DNA from: Actinomycetota bacterium
GTDB lineage: Bacteria; Actinomycetota; Acidimicrobiia; Acidimicrobiales; Iamiaceae
Length of the DNA stretch: 64,000 bases
Direction: 5' to 3'
Assembly (NCBI GenBank): GCA_016185275.1
Contig: JACPNX010000038.1
Coordinates: forward strand, 65,848-129,847
A model generated the notes under the pieces. The model saw only the letters and a list, made by a program, of their open reading frames with translations, was not told the origin of the DNA and made no database searches. This document shows, piece by piece, positions 15,035 to 25,206 of the stretch; position 1 is the stretch's first letter; each line of letters opens with the position of its first letter. The position numbers were made by a program, and so were the translations under genes.

Positions 15035-15307
15035 TCAGGCGCCCGGGTCCTCGCCGACGGTGCGCAGGGCCGTGGCGATGGCGGCGCGCAGCCGGCGAGC
15101 CGCCGCGGGCGCGAGGTGGGCGGCCACGCCGGTCCCGGGGGCGCCGCGGTCCTCGACCACCAGCTCGACCCGTACGCCGGCGCAGGCCTCGCAGTCGTCG
15201 AAGACGGCCACGCTCCACGCCGAGCCGGGCCGGTCGTCGTCGGGGTCGGGTGCGGTGGGTCCCGGGTCGGGGTGGTCGTCGAGGGCGAAGTCGATCGACT
15301 GCTTCAC
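15035..15307 (-). CDS. Small acidic protein of unknown function
   Basis: 90 residues from GTG 15307 (MKQSIDFALDDHPDPG...). Unrecognised. An acidic Pro-rich N-terminal third, then a beta-rich core with a Cys-x-x-Cys (DDCEACAGVRVELVV) and a helical end (AAARRLRAAIATALRTVG). A longer reading from 15400 would run into the divergent radical SAM gene and is rejected. It is divergent from the radical SAM enzyme by about 77 nt and upstream of the VOC gene. Confidence 0.6.
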   Translation of the reverse strand: MKQSIDFALDDHPDPGPTAPDPDDDRPGSAWSVAVFDDCEACAGVRVELVVEDRGAPGTGVAAHLAPAAARRLRAAIATALRTVGEDPGA

Positions 15308-15384
15308 CCGGGCAGTCCACCACGCGGGGATCGCGAGCGGGGCGACCGGGTTGCTCCCCCGAACGCGGTGGTAGGGCCGGCGCC

Positions 15385-16473
15385 ATGCCGCACCCCGCAC
15401 CGGCCGACAGCCCGCTCGCCGACGCCGAGCCCGATCCGCGCGCAGTGCCGCTGCCGAGCGCGATCCAGGTGGAGGTGACGGCGGCCTGCAACCTCCGCTG
15501 CCGCATGTGCCTCGTCCGCTACCGCGACCCCGTCGATCGGGTGCACGGGAGCCTCGGGCTCGACCGGTTCCGGGCGCTCCTCGATGGCCTGCACGGCCTG
15601 CGGCGCGTCACCCTGCAGGGCCTCGGCGAGCCGCTCCTTTGCCCGGACCTCGCGGCCATGGTGCGGGAGGCGTCGGCTCGGGGGATCGACGCGGGGTTCA
15701 ACACCAACGCCACCCTGCTCACCCGGGCGCGCGCCCGCGAGCTGGTCGACGCCGGTGTGGCGTGGATCCACGTGAGCCTCGACGGTGCCGACGCCGCCAC
15801 CTACGAGGCGATCCGCGACGGCGCCCGCTTCTCCAAGGTGATCGCCAACCTCGCCGGCCTGGCCGAGGTGGTGGGCCAGCACGGGCGGGCCGGCCCGGAC
15901 GCCCGCCCGGAGGTCAGCGTCGTGTTCGTGGCGCAGCGCTCGAACGTGGCGACGCTGCCCGACCTGGTCGAGCTCGTTGCGCGGATCGGCGTGCTCGACG
16001 TCCACGTCCAGAACCTCTCGCACGACTTCGGTGACACGGCCGGCGCGCCGCTTGCCGACGAGGAGGCCTACGTCGCCATCCGCTCGTACACGGACGGCGA
16101 GGCGCTGTGGGCCGCGCCCGACCGGCGTGCGGCCGAGGCGGCGTTCGCCGAGGCGACCCGGCGCGCTGGCCGGCTCGGCGTCCGCCTGCGACTGCCCACG
16201 CTCGACCCTGCCGACGGCGCGGCCGGCGCGGCGGCCGGCGGACGCGGGTGCTCCTGGCCCTGGGAGAGCGCGTGCGTCACCCGCACCGGTGCGGTGCAAC
16301 CGTGCTGCATGGTGATGGGCGAGGAGCGCGCGGTGCTCGGCCGGGTGGGCGAGGGTCTGGTCTTCGAGGAGATCTGGAACGGTTCGAGCTACAGAGAGTT
16401 CCGCCGGGCGCTCGCGTCGGAGCGTCCCCCGGACGTGTGCGCCGGCTGCTCGCTGTACCGGAAGGTGTTCTGA
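15385..16473 (+). CDS. Radical SAM/SPASM enzyme
   Basis: 362 residues. The first iron-sulfur site is Cys35-x3-Cys39-x2-Cys42 (AACNLRCRMC), followed by the SAM-binding GLGEP segment of the TIM barrel. The C-terminal SPASM-like domain contributes cysteines for auxiliary clusters (GCSWPWESAC, VQPCCMVMGE, CAGCSLYRKVF). SPASM enzymes often modify ribosomal peptides or cofactors; this one lacks a recognisable leader-binding RRE domain. No cognate precursor is evident; the only small neighbour is the divergent 90-residue CxxC protein. ATG 15385 has no strong ribosome site. Confidence 0.92.
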   Translation: MPHPAPADSPLADAEPDPRAVPLPSAIQVEVTAACNLRCRMCLVRYRDPVDRVHGSLGLDRFRALLDGLHGLRRVTLQGLGEPLLCPDLAAMVREASARGIDAGFNTNATLLTRARARELVDAGVAWIHVSLDGADAATYEAIRDGARFSKVIANLAGLAEVVGQHGRAGPDARPEVSVVFVAQRSNVATLPDLVELVARIGVLDVHVQNLSHDFGDTAGAPLADEEAYVAIRSYTDGEALWAAPDRRAAEAAFAEATRRAGRLGVRLRLPTLDPADGAAGAAAGGRGCSWPWESACVTRTGAVQPCCMVMGEERAVLGRVGEGLVFEEIWNGSSYREFRRALASERPPDVCAGCSLYRKVF

Positions 16474-16543
16474 GCCGCGACACCGTGCGACCCGCCATTG
16501 GGACGGAGGGGATCCTTGTCGCGCTTCGGCCGGATTGGTTACC

Positions 16544-16591
16544 CTCCGGCGCTCCGGCGCTCCGGCGCTCCGGCGCTCCGGCGCTCCGGTG
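16544..16591. repeat. 8-bp tandem repeat, about six copies
   Basis: Five perfect CTCCGGCG units and a sixth with one change, about 70 nt upstream of the propeller gene's start codon. Since 8 is neither a multiple of 3 nor of the helical turn, copy-number change could shift spacing of upstream elements. Confidence 0.9.
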
Positions 16592-16659
16592 GGCCGTCGT
16601 GGCCGGCCGGATCCGTCCACCGGGTGCAGCCCGGTCGAACCCCCAGGGAGGGGAACACG

Positions 16660-17859
16660 TTGAAGAAGTTCATCGTCGCGGCCGCCGCCATCGTGGCCGC
16701 ACTGGCCGCCACCGTGGCGCCGGCGCAGGCCAGCTCCGGGTCCGACGAGCTGTGGGACTACCGCCCGGCCTCGATCAGCGGCACCTACACCCCCGTCGTG
16801 GGCAATTTCGCGGGCGATCCGAGCGACGACATCCTCTGGTACGCGCCCGGCACCGGGGTCGACACGCTGTGGACGGGGGCCGAGGCGAGCCGCGGCACCG
16901 ATGCGTTCGGCAAGGTCCCGCTGCGGATCAACGGGACGTACACGCCCATCGTCGGGGACTTCGCCGGCGACGGCTACGACGACATCCTCTGGTACGCGCC
17001 GGGTCCGGCGCCCGACTACCTCTGGGTCTCCGTGGCCGGCGGGGCGACGCCGTTCGAGAGCCGGTCGATGTCGGTCTCGGGCACGTACCGGCCGGTCAAG
17101 CTGGCGGACCGCCGTTACGTCGCGCGAGACGGCGTCGACGGCAAGGACGACATCTTCTGGTACGCACCGGGCAGCGCCCCCGACAGCGTCTGGCACTTCT
17201 CCGATACGGGCGACGGCACGCGCACGTCGGTGAACGCCAAGCTCACCGCCACCGTCACGCCCGTCGTCGGCGACTGGAACGGTGACCAGCTCGAGGACCT
17301 CGTCCTCTACGGTCCGGGCGGCACGAGCGACGCCAAGTGGCTGGCCAACCCCGACGGCACCTTCCAGCGGTCGCCGCTGTCGATCAACGGCACCTACCAG
17401 CCGGCCACGGTCCTCGGCGACCCGACCGCCCCCGATGCCACCCGCTACGACGCGATCCTCTGGTACGGCGGTGCGGCCGGTGCGGAGAACTACTGGCGCA
17501 GCACGGGCACCAGCTTCACCTCCGTCTACGTCGAGCAGTCGCCGGTCGACGCCGCACCGTTCACCTTCCTCCCCGGCACCGCGCTGCTGTACACCGCGAA
17601 CCCCGACCCCGAAGGGGTGTTCCTCGACGGGCCCGACGGCGCGTTCTTCGCCAACGCGAGCGACACGCACGCCGTCGACTCGGGCTTCCGGCCGCTCATC
17701 GGCGACTTCGACTGGGACGGGTTCCCGGACGTGTTCTGGTACGGCCCCGGATCGCGGGTCGACCAGCTCTGGTACTTCAGCTCGAGCGCGCCCTCGCCCG
17801 GCGCGACCGGCTGGCGGTCGGCCCTGCGCCCGACACCGCGTGAGGTCGCCAGCCGCTGA
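16660..17859 (+). CDS. Secreted FG-GAP/VCBS-repeat beta-propeller protein
   Basis: 399 residues from TTG 16660, with AGGGAGGGG 7 nt upstream. A clear signal peptide (MKKFIVAAAAIVAALAATVA, cleavage probably after AQA). The rest is seven repeats of about 45-55 residues, each with a GTYxPxxGDFxxD segment and a DDILWYAPG-type strand, fitting a seven-bladed propeller. Several have Asp-rich calcium loops (DFAGDGYDD, DWNGDQLED, DFDWDGFPD). Repeat 6 is most decayed. No catalytic domain, anchor or sorting motif follows, so it is an extracellular binding or structural protein of unknown ligand. Confidence 0.92.
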   Translation: MKKFIVAAAAIVAALAATVAPAQASSGSDELWDYRPASISGTYTPVVGNFAGDPSDDILWYAPGTGVDTLWTGAEASRGTDAFGKVPLRINGTYTPIVGDFAGDGYDDILWYAPGPAPDYLWVSVAGGATPFESRSMSVSGTYRPVKLADRRYVARDGVDGKDDIFWYAPGSAPDSVWHFSDTGDGTRTSVNAKLTATVTPVVGDWNGDQLEDLVLYGPGGTSDAKWLANPDGTFQRSPLSINGTYQPATVLGDPTAPDATRYDAILWYGGAAGAENYWRSTGTSFTSVYVEQSPVDAAPFTFLPGTALLYTANPDPEGVFLDGPDGAFFANASDTHAVDSGFRPLIGDFDWDGFPDVFWYGPGSRVDQLWYFSSSAPSPGATGWRSALRPTPREVASR

Positions 17860-17921
17860 TCCCGGCGCGACGGCGGTGTCGCCCCCGATGACTCGGGGCG
17901 GCCCAACCGAGGAACGGAACA

Positions 17922-17955
17922 CGTGAGGACCCGGGCCCGGGCCCGGGTCCTCACG
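17922..17955. terminator. 34-bp perfect GC palindrome between two genes
   Basis: 17922-17938 is exactly complementary to 17939-17955 (centre CCCGGGCCC|GGGCCCGGG). It lies 62 nt after the propeller stop. It may act as a terminator hairpin without a U-run or as a protein site just upstream of the next promoter. Confidence 0.65.
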
Positions 17956-17983
17956 CGCCAGGGGGCGGACGCCGGTCGGCCGG

Positions 17984-17989
17984 TAACGT
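17984..17989 (+). promoter_or_regulatory. -10 hexamer for the amidohydrolase gene
   Basis: TAACGT, 5 nt before ATG 17995 and 32 nt before GTG 18022; transcription probably starts between them or at the ATG. Confidence 0.45.
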
Positions 17990-18021
17990 CGTCGATGTCG
18001 GACGAGGCACAGGGGGAGCAC

Positions 18022-19743
<1,722 letters not shown>

Positions 19744-19749
<6 letters not shown>

Positions 19750-19835
19750 GGCCCGGCGCGCCTGACGCGTGGCCCGCCCGACGCGTGGCCCGGCTGAGGC
19801 GCGGCGCGCCTGACGCGTGGCCCGCCTGACGGCTG
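19744..19835. repeat. About 48-bp direct repeat at the end of the amidohydrolase gene
   Basis: GGCTGAGGC(C/G)CGGCGCGCC-TGACGCGTGGCCCG occurs at 19744 and again at 19792; the first copy contains the gene's stop codon. A GACGCGTGGCCCG core occurs three times. It fills the gap between two converging genes. Confidence 0.8.
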
Positions 19836-19883
19836 GTGCTCCCGACCGTCGGAGCCGGGGCGGCCCGCTCCGGGACCGACGCG

Positions 19884-20969
19884 TCAGCGCCCGCCGCGGC
19901 CGGCGGGCACGGGCCCGAGGCGGTCCGCCGCGTCGGCGCCGCGCTCGCCCATCGGTTCGCCGGAGCCCTCGGTCGTGTCGACCTTCGTCTGCGCCTCCAG
20001 CTCCGAGTTCATCTCGGCGCCGACGAGGACGCACAGAGCCGTCAGCATCAGCCACAGCAGCAGGACGACGATGGCCCCGAGCGAGCCGTAGGTCTCGTTG
20101 TACTTGCCGAACCGGGAGGTGTAGAGGCTGAACAGGAGCGACCCGATGAGCCAGAGCACCGTGGCCACGATGGCGCCCGGGCTCGACCACGACCACTTCG
20201 GGTTGTCGCGGTCGGGCGCGTACCGGTAGAGCACGGCCAGGCCCACCAGGAAGCCACCCGCGAGGACGGCGAAGCGCAGGATGGCGGCGACCACCCGCCC
20301 CGCTCCACTGAGGCCGATGGCGTCGAAGAGCGAAGGCGCCAGCGCGACGAGAGCGAAGGCGACGACCACGAACACCGCGGCCGCGACGGTCAGCAGCACG
20401 GCCAGGCCCCGGAGCTTCACGAACTTGCGGGTCTCGCTCTCGTCGTAGGCGACGTTGATGGCTTCGATCAGGTGCTTCATTCCCGACGATGCGCTCCAGA
20501 GCGCGCCGAGGATGCCGACCACGACGCCGACACCCAGGCCACCCTTGGACGACCGGGAGATGGACTGCATCTGCGTGACCATGAGGTCCCGGGCGTCCTT
20601 GGGAAACGCCGACGTGGCGCTGCGGATCTGGCGGGTGAGCTCAGCGGGGCTGGCCACCAGGCCGTAGATCGACACGATGGCGACCAGCGCCGGGACCAGC
20701 GCGAGGAACCCGTAGAACGCCACGCCCGCCGACAGCAGCGGGACCATGTCGCTCTTCACCTCCGACTTGGTGCGCAACAGGACGTCACGCCAGCCCTTCC
20801 CGGGGACCTGGGTCGGCTTGGTGGCGTCGCGGCCGCGCCCGGACTCGTTGAACCCGGACGGGTCGTCGTCCCGCAGGTCGATGTCGCGCCCGTCGCCGGC
20901 GCGGCGGTCCTGCCTCGGGGCCGCTCGGGCCTCCTCACCGGACCGCCGGCCGCCGTTGTCGGAGGCCAA
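19884..20969 (-). CDS. YihY/BrkB-family (UPF0761) inner membrane protein
   Basis: 361 residues. A polar N-terminus (about 1-70), then six predicted transmembrane segments typical of YihY/virulence factor BrkB: PLLSAGVAFYGFLALVPALVAIVS (read in pieces: SAGVAFYGFLALVPAL), GLGVGVVVGILGALWSASSG, LAVLLTVAAAVFVVVAFALV, ILRFAVLAGGFLVGLAVLYR, PGAIVATVLWLIGSLLFSLY, GAIVVLLLWLMLTALCVLVG; and a polar C-tail. Function in bacteria unknown; not an RNase BN despite old names. It starts with TTG only 3 nt after the DUF3618 stop, last gene of the four-gene envelope operon. Confidence 0.92.
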   Translation of the reverse strand: MASDNGGRRSGEEARAAPRQDRRAGDGRDIDLRDDDPSGFNESGRGRDATKPTQVPGKGWRDVLLRTKSEVKSDMVPLLSAGVAFYGFLALVPALVAIVSIYGLVASPAELTRQIRSATSAFPKDARDLMVTQMQSISRSSKGGLGVGVVVGILGALWSASSGMKHLIEAINVAYDESETRKFVKLRGLAVLLTVAAAVFVVVAFALVALAPSLFDAIGLSGAGRVVAAILRFAVLAGGFLVGLAVLYRYAPDRDNPKWSWSSPGAIVATVLWLIGSLLFSLYTSRFGKYNETYGSLGAIVVLLLWLMLTALCVLVGAEMNSELEAQTKVDTTEGSGEPMGERGADAADRLGPVPAGRGGR

Positions 20970-20972
20970 CGC

Positions 20973-21608
20973 TCAGCCCGCCTGGCCCTTGACCGTCTCG
21001 GCTCGCTGGGCCGCATCTTCCTTGACGGTCTGCGCGGAGGACTGGGCGTGGTCCTTGACCTGCTGGGTGGCCTCGGTGGCGGACTCCTTCAGACCCTGTG
21101 CCTCCTGCTTGGCCGTCTCGGCCACGGCACTCGCCGCGTCCTGGCCGACGGACTTGAGCTCGTCCGCCTTGTCCGCGAGCACCGGTTCCACCTTGTGGGC
21201 GAGCTGCTGCTCCTGCTCGCTCTCGGGCAGCAGCGTCGCCACCAGGAGACCGGCGCCGAAGGCGATGAGCCCGGCGGCCAGCGGGTTGCCCTGCGCCTTC
21301 TCGATGGCCGTGCCCGGAGCCTCGGCCACCGTGGAGCCGATCGTGCCGGCCGCGCTGGACACGCCGCTGCCCATGGTGCCGGCCGCTCCCGTGACGCGGC
21401 TGCCCATGCCGCCGGCGGTGGAGCCGGCGCGGTGGGCCTTGCCCATCACGGCGTAGCGGACCCCTTGCACCCGGTCCCGCACGGCCTGCTTGCGCCGTTC
21501 GACCATGCGTCCCGGACTCACCTTGTCGCCGAGGGCGTCCAGGGTCGTCTCCATCCGCTCGCGCGTCTGCGCGATGTCCTGCCTCAGCTCCGCTGGTTCT
21601 TCGCCCAT
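20973..21608 (-). CDS. DUF3618-type membrane protein with amphipathic LEA-like tail
   Basis: 211 residues from ATG 21608 (GGAGG 7 nt upstream). N-terminal DUF3618 segment (EELR-type start: PAELRQDIAQTRERMETTLDALGDKV), Gly/Ser/Ala-rich middle, one membrane segment (about 110-130, AAGLIAFGAGLLVATLLP), then a charged Ala/Gln/Lys/Glu-rich helical tail resembling LEA or apolipoprotein repeats. Family function unproven; commonly found beside holin-X proteins in actinobacteria. Overlaps the previous gene by 25 nt. Confidence 0.85.
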   Translation of the reverse strand: MGEEPAELRQDIAQTRERMETTLDALGDKVSPGRMVERRKQAVRDRVQGVRYAVMGKAHRAGSTAGGMGSRVTGAAGTMGSGVSSAAGTIGSTVAEAPGTAIEKAQGNPLAAGLIAFGAGLLVATLLPESEQEQQLAHKVEPVLADKADELKSVGQDAASAVAETAKQEAQGLKESATEATQQVKDHAQSSAQTVKEDAAQRAETVKGQAG

Positions 21609-22063
21609 TGGACGTCCTCCTGAAGGGTTGCTTTGGTCTGCTCCGGTCCATGGACGGCCTGGAGCTTCTTCTTGCCCTGCATGGCGAGCACCGCGGCAGC
21701 GATGCCCCAGATCAGGCCCACGATGAGGAAGGCCAGCCCGTCGGGCATGACGGCGGCCAGGCCCCACGCGGCAGCGAAGCTGATCAGCAGGATGGCCATG
21801 GAGCCGGCGAAGGCGCCGGCGCCGACGAGGCCTCCGCCCTTGCTGGCCTTGCGCACCTCGTCTTTGATCTCGACCTTCGCCAGCTGGATCTCCTGCTGGA
21901 CGAGGGTCCGGGTGTCGTCGAGCAGCGACGAGACGAGCTCGCCGAGCGAGCGGTCGTCGTCGACGTCGGCGCTCGCGCGGGCGGGAGGGGCTCCGGTGCG
22001 CACGCTTCCACCCGCGGCCGCCGCACCCGAGCCCCCGCTCAGGTCGATGGTGGGGTCGCTCAT
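21584..22063 (-). CDS. Actinobacterial holin-X-type (DUF1469/phage_holin_3_6) membrane protein
   Basis: 159 residues. Acidic N-terminus, then a helix SLGELVSSLLDDTRTLVQQE and IQLAKVEIKDEVRKASKG (typical for the family), two transmembrane helices (about 78-100 and 105-128), and a charged C-terminus. Despite the name it is a chromosomal envelope protein, not evidence of a prophage. It begins inside the stop of the previous gene (ATGA, 22063-22060). Confidence 0.88.
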   Translation of the reverse strand: MSDPTIDLSGGSGAAAAGGSVRTGAPPARASADVDDDRSLGELVSSLLDDTRTLVQQEIQLAKVEIKDEVRKASKGGGLVGAGAFAGSMAILLISFAAAWGLAAVMPDGLAFLIVGLIWGIAAAVLAMQGKKKLQAVHGPEQTKATLQEDVQWAKNQRS

Positions 22064-22890
22064 CGCGCGGTCCCCCCGGTCGTGCCGAAGCTGGCCTCAC
22101 CGGGGACGATCGGCGCGTCGACGGCGGGGCCGTCCGAAGGCGCCGTGGACCGGCCCGTGGTCAGGTCGATGTCGCCCGACGGCTCGAAGCCGCCGACGGT
22201 CGTGGCATCGGCGCCGATCAACGGCCGGTCCAGCGCGGGTCCGGTCGAGGCGCTGAGCGCGGGCGACGGACTCGAGTAGCCCTGCGAGAGCTGCCCGTCG
22301 TGCGATCCGCCCGGCTTGATCGCCTCCTTGTCGATGTTGCGCACGAGGCGGCCGACGCCGAAGCCGAGCAGGCCCGCGCCGATCAGGAAGGCGGCCGGGC
22401 GGCGGCGGGCGAAGTCCTGCACGTCGCTGACCATCCCCGACACGCCGCCGTGCTCCAAACGGTCAGCCGTCGACTCGAGCTGGTCGGCGATCGAGCGGGC
22501 GATGCCGGTGAGCTGACCGTCCTCGCCGCTGTCGGCCATCGAGCGCAGCTGGTGCCCGTAGTCGCGGATCGCGCCCGCCACCTTGCTCGCCTGCTGGTCG
22601 CCTTGCTCCTGGAGCTGCGAACGGGCGTCGCGCGCCACGTTGGTGACGCGGTCCCGGGCCTCCTCCGTGAGGGACGAGACCTGTTGCTTGACCTGCTCCG
22701 TGACCTGGCCGGCCTGGGCCTTGGCCGTCTCGGCCGCGCCGGCGGCCTGGTCCTTGGCGAGGTCGGTCCTGCTCGAGCCGGTCGAGCCGGGCGTCCCGGT
22801 CGGGGCGCCGGTACCGGTCGTCCCAGCCAGCGTCGTTCCGGTCATCTCAGGGGTCGGGGTCGACCATGTCGGATCCGAACCACCACTCAT
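22060..22890 (-). CDS. Single-pass membrane protein with LEA-like helical N-domain
   Basis: 276 residues. Unrecognised at family level. Ser/Thr/Gly/Pro-rich first 40 residues, then long Gln/Ala/Glu/Arg-rich amphipathic helices (about 44-130; TAKAQAGQVTEQVKQQVSS, ARDRVTNVARDARSQLQE), then DFARRRPAAFLIGAGLLGFGVGRLVR, a single membrane anchor near 170-187 with arginines on one side, and a low-complexity Ser/Gly/Pro tail. This layout recurs in actinobacterial envelope-stress operons. First gene of the operon; divergent from the phosphatase gene. Confidence 0.8.
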   Translation of the reverse strand: MSGGSDPTWSTPTPEMTGTTLAGTTGTGAPTGTPGSTGSSRTDLAKDQAAGAAETAKAQAGQVTEQVKQQVSSLTEEARDRVTNVARDARSQLQEQGDQQASKVAGAIRDYGHQLRSMADSGEDGQLTGIARSIADQLESTADRLEHGGVSGMVSDVQDFARRRPAAFLIGAGLLGFGVGRLVRNIDKEAIKPGGSHDGQLSQGYSSPSPALSASTGPALDRPLIGADATTVGGFEPSGDIDLTTGRSTAPSDGPAVDAPIVPGEASFGTTGGTAR

Positions 22891-23006
22891 CTGCCACCTC
22901 CGGTGTCGTTCGGTGCGCTCCTAACCGCCGCCGTGCAGAGCCAACCAAGTTGGTTCGCCAGGTTGCGTCCGGCGCGATGGAGCCGTCCGCGAACCCGGCG
23001 CGGCGG

Positions 23007-23012
23007 TAGGGT
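23007..23012 (+). promoter_or_regulatory. Leaderless -10 for the PP2C phosphatase gene
   Basis: TAGGGT ends 7 nt before TTG 23020. The short inverted repeat CCAAC-CAA-GTTGG (22941-22953) lies further upstream in the divergent region and could be an operator. Confidence 0.5.
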
Positions 23013-23019
23013 TCGCCGC

Positions 23020-25206
23020 TTGACGCGTGGCGCAGCGGACGGCGGGACAGGCCCTCGGCCCGACCCGTCTCCCCCTCCTTCTCCTCCTCCCGAGGGCGAC
23101 GGCCCTGCCGGCGAGCGCTCCGCCGACGCCCCGGCCGAAGTCGCGGCCGAAGTCGCGGCCGAGATCGCGCGGCGGTTCCGGTTCCTCGTCGAGGCGACGG
23201 CGACGTTCGTCTACACGACGGATCTCACGGGCCGGTTCGTCGATCGGCAGCGAGGGTGGGAGCACTACACCGGGCAGCCGTGGCCCGAGCACCGAGGCGA
23301 CGGCTGGCTGGTGATGGTGCACCCCGAGGATCGTGCCGCGGTCCATCCCGACCGTCGCGGCAACCGGGCGCTCGCGCCGTACGAGGTGCCGGTGCGTCTC
23401 TGGTCGGCGGCGTCACTGGAGTGGCGACACTGCCTCACCCGCGGTGCGCCGATCACCGACCGGCACGGACGGTTCGTGGAGTGGCTCGGCGCGGTGCAGG
23501 ACATCGAGGATCGGTTGCTCGAGCAGCAACGGCTCCAGGACGAGTTGGAGGCGACCCGGGGCGAGATGGCCAAGCTCGTCGAGGCGGACATCGTCGGGAT
23601 GATGCGAGGCGAGGAGGAGCGCATCGTCGACGCCAACGGCGCCCTGCTGGCCATGCTCGGCTACACCGCCGAGGACGTCGCGACGGGCCGCCTCACGTGG
23701 CCCGCCATCACGCCGCCCGGATGGGAGGAAGCCGACCGGCGCGCCGAGCACGCCTGCCGGGTCCACGGGCGGGCCGAGCCGTACGAGAAGGCGTACCTGC
23801 ACCGCGAGGGCCACGTCGTGCCGGTGATCCTGGGCGGTGTCCGGCTGGCCGAGGACCCGTTCCGCTGGCTGTTCGTCGTCGTCGACATCAGCGCGCGGGT
23901 GTCCGCCGAGCAGGCCGCGGACCGGGCCAGAGCCGAGGCGGAGGCCGCCGGCCGGCGCCTGGCGGTGCTGAACGAGGTGGGGGAGCGGTTCAGCCGCTCG
24001 CTCGATCCCGACGTCATCGCCGACGAGCTGGCGGCCGCCGTCGTCCCTCGCCTGGCCGACTGGTGCAGCGTGCGGTTGCTGGACGACGCCGGCAACCTCG
24101 CCGACGGACCGATCGTGCACGCGGACCCGGGCCAGGTGGAGCTGGTGCGCACGATCCTCGAGCGCTACCCGCCCGAGTCCGACGGCGACCTGGCCGAGAT
24201 CGCCATGTCGACCGGCGAGGCACAGGTCGTCGGGACCGTGCCCGACGAGCTGCTGGTCGAGACGGCCGTCGACGGCGAGCACCTTGAGATGCTTCGCGCC
24301 CTGCGCCTCGGAACCGTCGTGCAGCTTCCGCTGATGGCCGGGGAGCGCCCGCTCGGGGTGATCAGCTTCGCCACGGAGGCCGGCCGGTCCTGGGGAGCGG
24401 ACGACCTGGCCACGGCGCAGGGGATCGGTGACCGGGCGGCGCTCGCGCTCGACAACGCCCGGCTCTACGGGCATCAGGCGCACATCGCCCGCACCCTCCA
24501 GCACAGCCTCCTGCCGGAGGCGCTTCCCGACGTCGAAGGGCTCGACATCGCGGCCCGGTACTGGGTAGCCGGGACGGGTGCCGAGGTCGGCGGCGACTTC
24601 TACGACGTCGTGCGGGTTCACGACGACCCCCATCCCGCGGTGTTCATCGGCGACGTCTGCGGCAAGGGCGTCTCGGCGGCCGCCACCACCGCGCTGGCCC
24701 GGCACACGCTGCGGGCCGCGGCCCAGCATGCCGGTGGGGTCGTGGAGGCGTTGCGCTGGCTGCACGACGCCATGCTCGACGAGCACTCCAGCGCGTTCAC
24801 CACCGCGCTGTTCGGCCGCCTGCTGCGCCTCGAACGGGGCTACCGCTTCGAGTTCGCCCTCGCCGGCCATCCCCCTCCGCTCGTGGTGCGGGCGTCGGGC
24901 AGGGTGAGCCCGGTCGGCACACCCGGCACGCCGGCGGGCGCGCCGGTCGGGCTCGAGGTCCACCTGTCGACGGTCGACCTGGAGCCCGGTGACGCGCTCG
25001 TGCTGTACACCGACGGGGTCACCGATGCACCGGGCGAGGCGGCGGTCGATCAGGGCGAGCTGTGCCGGATCATGGTCGGCGCGGCCGGCCGCTCGGCCGA
25101 CGAGATCACCGAGCACCTTCGGGCCGCGTTGGCGTCGCGGCGGCCCCACGAGGCACGATCCGACGACACCGCCCTCGTCGTGCTGCGCGTCATGGAGGCA
25201 ACGTGA
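23020..25206 (+). CDS. PAS-PAS-GAF-PP2C (RsbU/SpoIIE-like) serine phosphatase
   Basis: 728 residues from TTG 23020 (leaderless -10 upstream, and no other start in frame before the first domain). Pro/Glu-rich N-terminus, PAS1 about 55-170 (TDLTGRFVDRQRGWEHYTG), PAS2 about 185-305 (EERIVDANGALLAMLGYTAEDV), GAF about 313-485, PP2C from about 509. Phosphatase metal residues are complete: GAEVGGDFYDV, FIGDVCGKG, LYTDGVTD, SDDTALVV. It should dephosphorylate a STAS anti-anti-sigma domain on sensing a signal. The next gene, which carries a STAS domain, overlaps it by 4 nt (GTGA), so the two form a unit. No receiver domain. Confidence 0.95.
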   Translation: MTRGAADGGTGPRPDPSPPPSPPPEGDGPAGERSADAPAEVAAEVAAEIARRFRFLVEATATFVYTTDLTGRFVDRQRGWEHYTGQPWPEHRGDGWLVMVHPEDRAAVHPDRRGNRALAPYEVPVRLWSAASLEWRHCLTRGAPITDRHGRFVEWLGAVQDIEDRLLEQQRLQDELEATRGEMAKLVEADIVGMMRGEEERIVDANGALLAMLGYTAEDVATGRLTWPAITPPGWEEADRRAEHACRVHGRAEPYEKAYLHREGHVVPVILGGVRLAEDPFRWLFVVVDISARVSAEQAADRARAEAEAAGRRLAVLNEVGERFSRSLDPDVIADELAAAVVPRLADWCSVRLLDDAGNLADGPIVHADPGQVELVRTILERYPPESDGDLAEIAMSTGEAQVVGTVPDELLVETAVDGEHLEMLRALRLGTVVQLPLMAGERPLGVISFATEAGRSWGADDLATAQGIGDRAALALDNARLYGHQAHIARTLQHSLLPEALPDVEGLDIAARYWVAGTGAEVGGDFYDVVRVHDDPHPAVFIGDVCGKGVSAAATTALARHTLRAAAQHAGGVVEALRWLHDAMLDEHSSAFTTALFGRLLRLERGYRFEFALAGHPPPLVVRASGRVSPVGTPGTPAGAPVGLEVHLSTVDLEPGDALVLYTDGVTDAPGEAAVDQGELCRIMVGAAGRSADEITEHLRAALASRRPHEARSDDTALVVLRVMEAT

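Noticed and set aside
21584-22063. Prophage remnant suggested by holin-like protein
   Set aside because: Holin-X family proteins are normal chromosomal envelope genes in actinobacteria; no phage genes around.
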